In this document: positions 56,407 through 64,000 of the stretch, in pieces
Numbering within the stretch: the stretch's first letter is position 1
Layout: each line of letters opens with the position of its first letter
Source of the DNA: Prinsepia uniflora
Taxonomy: Eukaryota > Streptophyta > Magnoliopsida > Rosales > Rosaceae
NCBI GenBank assembly: GCA_032719365.1
Contig: CM064862.1
Location: 5,110,001-5,174,000 of the forward strand
Length of the DNA: 64,000 nt
Direction of reading: 5' to 3'
Notes under the pieces: model-generated
Told to the model about the DNA's origin: nothing
Database searches by the model: none
The model's input: only the letters and a program-made list of their open reading frames with translations
Program-made: the position numbers and the translations under genes

Positions 56407-57869
56407 CAATGAACCTCGTAAGATGCTAGCGGACGTCCTGAAGCGGGCTGGCAAGGAGCATGTCCGCTGCTAGACAATGTCCCGAGACACGTCGCTGAGT
56501 GACTCAGGGGAAGAAAGCTGCACCACGAGAGCAAGAGGACAAGATCAACCGAGGCCATCAGCCCGAGAACGACTCGGAGGACGTCCCAGAGCACTTTCGC
56601 GCATTGAATACCCACGCGATAGCCGACGGCAACAAGGAGTCTCACGTGCGTCACGCACCCGCTCAGATGATCACAGCGAGGAAGACAAGAGTTACTCACC
56701 AGCAGGCTCGAAAGCCAAGCCCGCAGAAACTCGAGGGAGTCGACGCGATTTGACCGGACGCCGAAACCTCCGTCACAAAGAACCTTTGCACGCTGAGGAC
56801 GTTCGAAGGATGCTAGATCGACGCCTCCAGGGAGTTCAGCGAGACGGAGACTTGGAAGATGACCTTTGGCGCCAAATTCAGACGTCAACATCTTCACCAT
56901 TCGTGAGGGACATTAAGGAACAGCCGTTCCCGCAACGGTTTTCAACTCCCAACTTCAATCAGTACAAGGGAACCTCCGATCCTGTAAAGCACATAAATTA
57001 CTATCGGGGGGTCATGGTACCTCACAGGCACAACTACGCGCTCATGTGCATAGTTTTCAAAGCCTCCCTGCAAGGTCAGGCGACGACGTGGTTCAACCAT
57101 CTCCCCCGGAGATTAATCGTTTATTTCGAGGAATTGGCCCTTGCCTTCGTGAATGAGTACTCACATCTCCGCACCGTCGAAGTCAAGGATGACCATCTCT
57201 TCACCGTCCGAAAGAGATCCAAAGAAACCTTGCGGTAATACATCAAGAGGTATTGCGAAGAAAAATCCCGCATCACGGGATGCAGCGATCTCGTCGCAGC
57301 CATGGCGTTCAAACAAGGCCTACCGCTGGAGAGCCAGCTCTATGGAGAAATCGTCATGAGCAACGCCCGAAGTCTCACTAAGATGTTGTCCATAGCAGAG
57401 CGACATGCATGTTGGGAAGATGAGAAAAACACCACATATGCCACCAACCATGTGGAAGATGGAGGGAATCCCACAAAGGTGTTTGCGCAGCCAAGGGGCG
57501 GCGCCCACCACGGGAACTCAGTCGAGAAGACCAACAAACGCAAGGGGAACCCGTCATCCAATACGTTTGCCGGTACAAGGTCGAACACTCAGTTTTCAAT
57601 ACCCGTCCTCCAGATATACAATCAAATAAAAGAAAAACCGTGGTTCAAAAGACCAGCTCCCGTCAAGGGCGACCAGGAAAGGGCCGACAAGTCAAAGAGG
57701 TGTGCCTATCACAATTGTTATGGACACGACATAAGCACATGCATGACCTTCGAAAGGTACCTCCGGGACCTCTTAAAGGAAGGACATTGCACCGAGTACG
57801 TCAAGAAAAAGGCAAAAGAACGCCTCGGAGACAAAGGCCCCCAGGAGCCCGCGCAAAAGATGATTCGCG
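56407..57869 (+). pseudogene. Tat-lineage gypsy gag, 5'-truncated
   Basis: A basic N-terminal region (RS/RD-rich) leads into a capsid domain with FPQRFSTPNFNQYKGTSDP, then LQGQATTWFNHLPRRLI and a FVNEYSHLRTV block. It continues as GLPLESQLYGEI and a zinc-knuckle-like CAYHNCYGHDISTC near 57700. TAA at 57236 interrupts it directly after the KETLR block; one base change explains it. The element's 5' LTR and leader are missing because the copia copy abuts at 56406. Confidence 0.85.
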
Positions 57870-60800
57870 TAGACACCATCATTCAAGCTGAAATCGACAA
57901 GCTACTCGAAGCTGGCTCCATTGAGGAATTCCCGTACTCAGAATGGCTAGCCAACGTTGTATTGGTGAAAAAGAAAGAGGAAGGGCGATGGAGAGTTTGC
58001 ATTGACTACACAGACCTCAACCTGGCATGCCCAAAAGACAGCTATCCCCTACCGAGGATCGACCTCCTGGTGGACTCCACGGCGGGTAATGAGCTTCTTA
58101 GCTTCCTTGACGTATACTCTGGCTACAACCAGATATTCATGCATGAAAGCGACAAAGATAAGAAGGCTTTCGTCTTTGAAAGAGGAGTTTACTGCTACAA
58201 GGTCATGCCCTTCGGCCTCAAGAACGCAGGGCTACATATCAGCGACTTGTCAATCACATCTTCAAGGATCTTATCGAGAAGATGATGGAGGTCTACGTCG
58301 ACGACATCATGATCAAGGGGGAGAAGCGCAGAGACCATATCGCAAACTTGAAACAAACTTTTGAATTGCTGAGGAAATACAGGATGAAGCTTAACCCTCT
58401 AAAGTGTACCTTTGGGGTGGCTGCCCGAAAATTCCTAGGGTACCTTGTAACCCAGCGAGGAATCGAGGCAAACCCGAAGCAGATCAAAGCAATTCAGGAC
58501 ATGAAGTCACCATCAAGTCTGAAGGAGATACAGAGTCTCACAGGTCGCGCAGCTGCTCTAAATCGATCTTTGTCCAAGGCCACGGATCGATGTCGACCTT
58601 TCTTCCAAGCAATCAAGAGAGCATCCAAGTGTAAATGGGATGAGAAGTGCGAGAAGGCCTTCCAAGATCTCAAAAGCTACTTAGCATCTCCGCCATTACT
58701 ATCAAAGCCAAAGGACAAAGAGGACCTGTTCCTCTACTTGGGAGTTTCTGACGTGGTCCTAAGTTCTGCGCTAATCAGGGAAGAAAACGGAGTCCAACTC
58801 CCAGTATTCTACACATCAAAGGCTCTCCTCGACGCTAAAACACGGTATCCAAAGCTCAAGAAACTAATTTTGGCACTATTGGTTACCACAAAGAAGCTGA
58901 GGCCCTACTTTTAAGCTCACCGGGTGATCGTCATGACGGAGTACCCCCTGCGGTCACTCCTCCATGCACCTGATGCCTCAACAAGAGTCATGAAGTGGGC
59001 AATAGAGCTGAGTCAACATGACATGCTTTATCGCCCAAGGACTGCGATAAAAGGCCAAGCCTTAGCAGACTTCATTGTGGAGTTCATGCCAGCGTCACCA
59101 AAAGAAAATCGGGGCATGGGACTTGAGAAAGACTCCCACCCGACCAAGCTTCCTCCACAACGTGAACAAACACTCGGACAACCCTCATTGCGCTCCTCCA
59201 TGACCGACCCACTTTGGAAGCTCTTTGTGGATGGATCATCAAATCAACGAGACGCAGGAGCAGGCATCGTCCTTATAACCCCCGATGGTTCGATGATGGA
59301 GCAAGCAGTCTAGTTCGGATTCAAGGCCTTCAACAAAGAAGCAGAATACGAGGCGCTGATTTGCGACCTAGGCCTTGCCAAGGACCTGGGAGTTAAGAAG
59401 ATTGTCGTACATTCTGACTCTCGGTTGATCACTAACCAGTCCATCGGGGAGTACGCTGCAACAGATGCAAGGATGCTTCAATACAACAACAAGGTACAAA
59501 AACTGCTCGCTTACTTCACAGTCTTCACCTTCCACTAGCTCCCTAGAGCCGAAAATGCACAAGCCGATGCACTTGCAAATTTAGCATCGGCACTCGACTA
59601 TCGCTTCAGACGCTCGATCCCGATTGAGTATCTAGAGCAGCGCATCATTGACATGAGGGAAGTTGAAGTGAGAGAATTTGACCTCGCCCCAAGTTGGCAA
59701 GACCCTCTCGTTCACTACTTAGTGAATGGCACCTTGCCAAAGAATCGACTAGAAGCTCGCAAAATTCAAATTAAGGCTGCACGATACTACATCGACAACG
59801 GCTAGATTTTTCGTCGGAGCTTCACAGGGGAAAACTTACAATGTTTAAGGCACCTTGAGACATTGAAGGTCTTGGCCGAGATTCACGTGGGGCAATGTGG
59901 AAACCATTCCGGAGGAAGATCGCTCGCACAAAAGACGCTTAGTGCAAGATTCTACTAGCCAACTTTGAATCAAGATGCACTCAGATATGCCCAAGCATGC
60001 GATAAGTGCCAAAGGTACAAGCCCAACCACCTAGAGCCCCCAAAAAGTTACACTCTTTGGTCAGCCCTTGGTCATTCATGCAGTGGGGCATTGACATATT
60101 CGGACCGCTGCCAACTACACCGACACCAAATAAGAAGTACCTGATTGTCTCCACCGATTACTTTACCGAGTGGGTAGAAGCTAAAGCGTTGGCGACCATC
60201 AATCAATTGGATGTGAAAAAATTCGTCTGGAGCCAAATCATCTGTCAGTTTGGGATACCGAAGGTCATATTAACTGACAATGGAACGCAATTCACTGGCG
60301 CGTCTATCAAGGAGTTCTTCGAATCGTGGAAAATAAAGCATTTCACTTCAACAGCATACTACCCTCAAGGCAACGGCCAAGCCGAAGCTTCAAATAAAAC
60401 CATCCTTGATTGCATCAAGAAAGGCTCAACGAAAAAAAGGACTATGGGAGGAAGAGCTAGACGGTGAACTTTGGGCCTACCGGACGACCTCGCGACGAGC
60501 GAAAGGCGAGTCCCCATTTACACTTGCATTTGGAACAAACGCTATCATCCCGCCACACGTCGTCGTTCCGGCACCTTTCACGGAGCTTGATGATCCTACC
60601 GTCAACTCTGTGGCCTTAAGAACATCCCTTGACTTAAGCGAAGAGTTGAGAGAACAAGTCGTCAAACACATCTGCAATTACCATTAGAAGGTCAGAAGTT
60701 TCTACAACAAAAAGGCAAAGATTTGAAAATTTCTTCCTGGCGATCTGGTCCTCAAGAAAAAATTTACAACACCAAATCGCCCCGGGTCTCAAAAGCTCAA

Positions 60801-60930
60801 ATCCCCATGGGAAGGTCCTTACCGCATCCAACAAGCGGGTGGGAAAGGAAGCTACATATTGGAGACCATGGACGGGAAACTTGTAAGCGGGGCACTGAAT
60901 GCCCATCACCTTCGAAAGTACTACGTCTAG
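57870..60930 (+). pseudogene. Tat-lineage gypsy pol with dual RNase H, many breaks
   Basis: Domains in order are: RT (EGRWRVCIDYTDLNLACPKD near 57985, MPFGLKNAG near 58207, VYVDDIMIKGE near 58292), gypsy RNase H (FYTSKALLDAKTRYPKL near 58810), and a second archaeal-type RNase H (LFVDGSSNQRDAGAGI near 59222). Integrase follows, with HVGQCGNH..CDKC near 59885-60010, WGIDIFGPLP near 60084, LTDNGTQF near 60272 and QGNGQAEASNK near 60368. It ends at about 60930 after LNAHHLRKYYV. The second RNase H defines the Tat lineage. Breaks are stops at 58912, 59311, 59536, 59803, 59956, 60685 and 60724, and frameshifts near 58230, 60042 and 60430. The protease and the start of RT are absent: gag runs directly into IIQAEIDKLLEAGSIEEF. 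Confidence 0.9.
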
Positions 60931-61098
60931 GATACTGAATCAGTGACCAAATAATCATCAAAGACACAAAACATGTGGATAAAATTAGGCTCAAAACCTA
61001 CTTTTCTCACATAGTAACTTCCAATAAGATTCAAGATGTTTTGTTTCAACGTCTAATGAAATTTTCTTATCGCTTACATTTTTATTTAGAAGACGTAA

Positions 61099-62010
61099 AG
61101 CGCATCAAGTCTTCGTCACTCGAAGCACTCAAGTCTCTGCCATGCAAAGCACATCAAGCCTTCGCCACGCGAAGCACTCAAGTCTTCGTCACTCGAAGCA
61201 CTCAAGTCTTCATCACTCGAAGCAAGCCAAGCCTTTTCCATGCAAAGCACATCAACCCTTTTCCATGCAAAGCACATCAAGCCTTTGCCACGCGAAGCAC
61301 TCAAGTCTCCGTCACTCGAAGCACGCCAAGCCTTTGCCATGTAAAACACATCATGCCTTTGCCATGCAAAGCACATCAAGCCTTTGCCATGCAAAGCACA
61401 TCAAGCCTTCGCCACGCGAAGCACTCAAGTCTTTGTCACTCGAAGCACTTAAGTCTTCGTCACTCGATGCACTTAAGTCTTCGTCACTCGAAGCAGTCAA
61501 GTCTTCGTCACTCGAAGCACGCCAAGCCTTTGCCATGCAAAACACATCAAGCTTTTTCCATGCAAAGCACATCAAGCCTTCACCATGCAAAGCACATCAA
61601 GCCTTCGCCACGCGAAGCACTCAAGTCTTCGTCACTCGAAGCACTCAAGTCTTCGTCATGCGAAGCACGCCAAGCCTTTTCCATGCAAAGCACGTCAAGC
61701 CTTTGCCATGCAAAGCACGTCAAGCCTTTTCCATGTAAAGCACATCAAGCCTTCGCCACGTGAAGCACTCAAGTCTTCCTCACTCGAAGCACTCAAGTCT
61801 TCGTCACTCGAAGCACACCAAGCTTTTGCCATACAAAGCACATCAAGCTTTCGCCACGCGAAGCACTCAAGTCTTCGTCACTCGAAGCACTCAAGTCTTC
61901 GTCATGCAAAGCACGCCAAGCCTTTTCCATGCAAAGCACATCAAGCCTTTGCCACGCGAAGCACTCAAGTGTTCGTCACTCGAAGCACTCAAGTGTTCGT
62001 CATGCGAAAG
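61099..62010 (+). repeat. 24-25 bp minisatellite in the Tat 3' region
   Basis: About 37 units of two interspersed types occur: CACTCGAAGCACTCAAGTCT plus TCGT (24 bp) and CATGCAAAGCACATCAAGCC plus TTTGC (25 bp). The units lack stop codons in several frames, so long open frames appear on both strands; these are artefacts. Position after pol fits the repeat-rich 3' untranslated region of Tat elements. Confidence 0.9.
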
Positions 62011-62175
62011 GCCCAAGGCCCTCCTCGGAAAAGCACATGAAACCATCCACAATCTAGACTTGGTGGAGTCGGAAAGCTACTAAAAAAACACTTCCAACCC
62101 CACCAAGAGGGGCAACCATTAGGCCACGACAAACAATGGGCAGATGTTTTAATATGCGAAGTCCAATTCTGCATT

Positions 62176-62720
62176 TCAGCGCACGTGTATGAGATTCATT
62201 CGATCATAGGTCACTCAATTTTTCTCACCCTGACATTAGCTTGATGGCCCTAAAAATCTACAGAAGTCAGCTTTCCAACGCCGTTGACCTCACTAAATTC
62301 CGAGTTGTGATGAGTTCCCAGCGAACATTTTTTGTACATGAAGGTCAACTGCACGTGCCAGCGCATGAGTACGAGATTCATTCAGTTCTAGAATACTGAA
62401 TTTTGATCACCCTGACGAGAGGTTGACGGATTTAGAAACATATGGAAGTCAGCCCTTCCAACGCCGTTGGTCTCACACAATTTCAAGCTGAGACGAGTTC
62501 CCAGCGAACGTTCTTGTACACGAAGGTCAATTGTACGTACCAGCGCACGAGCTCAAGATTCGACTGATCCCACAAACCTGAATTTGGATCATCTTGGAAC
62601 AAACTTGGTGGCAGTAGAAAGGTATGGAACTTAAATTTCCAACCTTATCAACCTCACTCAATTCCAAGTTATGTCAAGTTCCCGACGAGCATTTCTATAC
62701 ACAAAGGTCACCCTCGCAGA
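62176..62720 (+). repeat. Three 182-bp tandem repeats
   Basis: Units start near 62176, 62358 and 62540, each with CCAGCGCA (or TCAGCGCA). Shared features are a GATTC motif, AGTCAG plus TTCCAACGCCGTTG, GAGTTCCCAGCGAAC and AAGGTCAA. The third unit is the most diverged. They probably belong to the same Tat 3' region. Confidence 0.8.
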
Positions 62721-63016
62721 ACAACACATGAGCCCAAGTTGCACTTGGTTCAACAAAACTCAAATATTCAACATCTCTCAAATTTCTACATCTCAAAGCA
62801 AGCCTATAAAGGTAAAGATTCTATGAACTTTGAAGGAAAATAAAGGAAGAATTTATATTGATAATTTTGAGAAAGCTGGGTAGGCAAATCACATACTGAT
62901 TGCTCAACCACTTGAACTAAAACAAAAACAAAAGAAAAGGTTGGTGAGTCACAAGTCGACTGCTTAGCAGCTTGTTTGATAAAACACATAAAAATGGAGA
63001 AGCCCCCATTACAAGC
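62721..63016. other. Tat 3' region, unassigned
   Basis: AT-rich sequence between the 182-bp repeats and the antisense ORF. It has a TATAAAGG box at about 62805 that might mark an LTR promoter, but no LTR boundaries were found. Confidence 0.35.
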
Positions 63017-63455
63017 CTAAGGAAAGTTCGAAATCACATCTTCTATACCCATTGAATGAGTAAAATGGGCCCAATCTTCGCTCGATAGCTCAGGAATCCC
63101 ATCGTAAAATGAGTAGCCAATGTCGGGGATAAGGTCATCACCAAACTGCTCTGGGAAATCCAGCGGTACAGGACCTGGCACCTCAGGTGGGATCATTTCT
63201 CCATGTTGCACTTCTTGCTCTAAGTTTGCAGCCCACCGGGACGCATCTTCAATGTCTCCCTCCTGAATCGCGTACTTAGGGGACACGTTGTTCTGACAAT
63301 CAAGATACTCCTCGACGTATTCACGAGCAAGGCGTGCCTCCAACTCGGACTCACTGCAACCCGCCACAAACAGCTTCAGCTTCAAATCCTCCACAGAATT
63401 TTTGAGCTCCTCTACATTCTGACGCGAGGCGGGAGGAGCAAAAGGAGGCGAGTAT
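63017..63455 (-). CDS. Antisense ORF of the Tat element, 5' end cut off
   Basis: The minus strand is open from 63455 to 63017 and encodes a markedly acidic C-terminal protein segment. It begins SPPFAPPASRQNVEELKNS and continues with a possible short coiled coil around ELEARLAREYVEEYL. It ends with several DI/GD-rich blocks such as FYDGIPELSSEDWAHF. No ATG starts it; the frame runs straight into the LTR that begins at 63456, so the true 5' part lies on the far side or is lost. Tat-lineage elements are known to carry additional ORFs, some antisense, between pol and the 3' LTR. This one has the right position and strand; its protein family was not identified. Confidence 0.55.
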
Positions 63456-64000
63456 TGTAACGACCCGTCCCGGGAGTCGGGATTAGTGAAGTGATTAGTG
63501 ACGGATTAGTGAGGTTAATCGGTGGTTAGTTGGCTACTGTTGGACATTAGGCGTAGAAGGATGATTTTGCCCCTGGTTTTGGCAAATTGTTGACTTTTAG
63601 TTTGGGCGGTCAATTGGGCTTTGACCAATGACTGTGACGTAGTTCGGGACGTCACGAATCCGTAGACAGGTGGTACATCCGATTTGGACATTCGGAGAAA
63701 AGGTTATGGTGTTCGGAAGGTTAAGGGCGTTCCCGTAATTTTGGTTAAATAGGGGGAAAATGTTGACTTTTTGCTGGACTCTTGGTTTTCACGCAAATCG
63801 AGGACCGTTAGATAGATCTCGACGTCCTGAGTACAATGACATGTGGCATGTGTCGATTGGAGGTCTGACGGTTAAGTTATGGGTCTAGGAACTCGAGGGG
63901 TAAAATGGTAATTTTGGCAATTAGGGGCAATTTGGTCTTTTAGCACATTGGGATTTGTGTGCAACCGGATTGAGACACCTGGGAGACTGGAATTGGAGAT
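63456..64000 (+). mobile_element. Family A LTR, start only
   Basis: TGTAACGACCCGTCCCG opens a sequence colinear with the first 540 bp of 16483-19517, including the duplicated module. The window ends inside it. GTATT precedes it (63451-63455) as the candidate target duplication. It cuts the antisense ORF. Confidence 0.8.

Noticed and set aside
56367..56900. Minus-strand open frame of 177 codons
   Set aside because: It spans the copia/Tat junction and is the antisense shadow of Tat gag.
61099..62010. CRISPR-like look of regularly spaced repeats
   Set aside because: The units are contiguous and near-identical throughout, with no unique spacers, in a plant retrotransposon.
60975..62083. Long overlapping open frames on both strands, 79-262 codons
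   Set aside because: They arise because the 24-25 bp tandem units happen to lack stop codons in several frames. The predicted peptides are simple repeats in every frame.
1..64000. tRNA genes
   Set aside because: No convincing tRNA A and B boxes with cloverleaf were found; the tRNA-like matches are primer-binding sites of retrotransposons.

Overview
This is nuclear DNA from a flowering plant, most likely a eudicot. The evidence is an intact DUF4220/DUF594 membrane-protein gene without introns, LTR retrotransposons of plant lineages (copia, Tat, Tekay-like, a Cassandra-type TRIM), CACTA and Harbinger-like ends, and AT-rich spacers. The species cannot be fixed from sequence alone; a woody dicot is only a guess. 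More than half of the window is recognisable transposon DNA. There is one convincing intact host gene (10445-12553, +). The other host-like pieces are relics: an F-box/DUF295 pseudogene (about 38.9-39.4 kb) and a DUF594 remnant (about 46.2-46.3 kb).

Layout. 1-6.5 kb: AT-rich DNA with an RNase H-like fragment, decayed Ty3/gypsy gag and integrase pieces, and the right end of a CACTA element. 6.5-13.4 kb: the gene-bearing island, with a foldback MITE at 8.3-8.7 kb. 13.4-35.8 kb: a nest. A Cassandra-like TRIM (LTRs 13421-13742 and 35494-35814, TSD TGCCA) is split by a long-LTR, apparently non-coding element (13765-35439, TSD CCCAG). That element carries a solo LTR in its 5' LTR (16483-19517) and another in its internal region (22896-31956, TSD AGGAT). 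The second is itself split by two more solo LTRs (23201-26184, TSD GAAAT; 28505-31545, minus strand, TSD ATTTG). 35.8-40.3 kb: AT-rich spacer and the F-box pseudogene. 40.3-45.7 kb: a decayed gypsy pol cut by another solo LTR (41473-44564, TSD TAAGT). 45.7-49.2 kb: the DUF594 remnant, a 1.1-kb Harbinger-like element and a CACTA left end. 49.2-56.4 kb: a young copia element (254-bp LTRs, 4 differences by eye) in tandem with a truncated second copy that shares its LTR. 56.4-63.45 kb: a Tat-lineage gypsy element with many stops, a 0.9-kb minisatellite, 182-bp repeats and an antisense ORF. That ORF is cut by the start of another 3-kb-type LTR at 63456.

The most interesting unexplained structure is inside the 3-kb LTR families. 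Each of the seven complete copies carries an inverted pair of a 12-base motif, CTGTGAGTGGAC and GTCCACTCACAG (with one or two mismatches in three of them), 1.07-1.47 kb apart. The motifs also read as a splice donor and acceptor. Inside or near that interval lie arrays of mini-hairpins whose stems vary but stay complementary. All coordinates and comparisons were made by eye; no database search was run.
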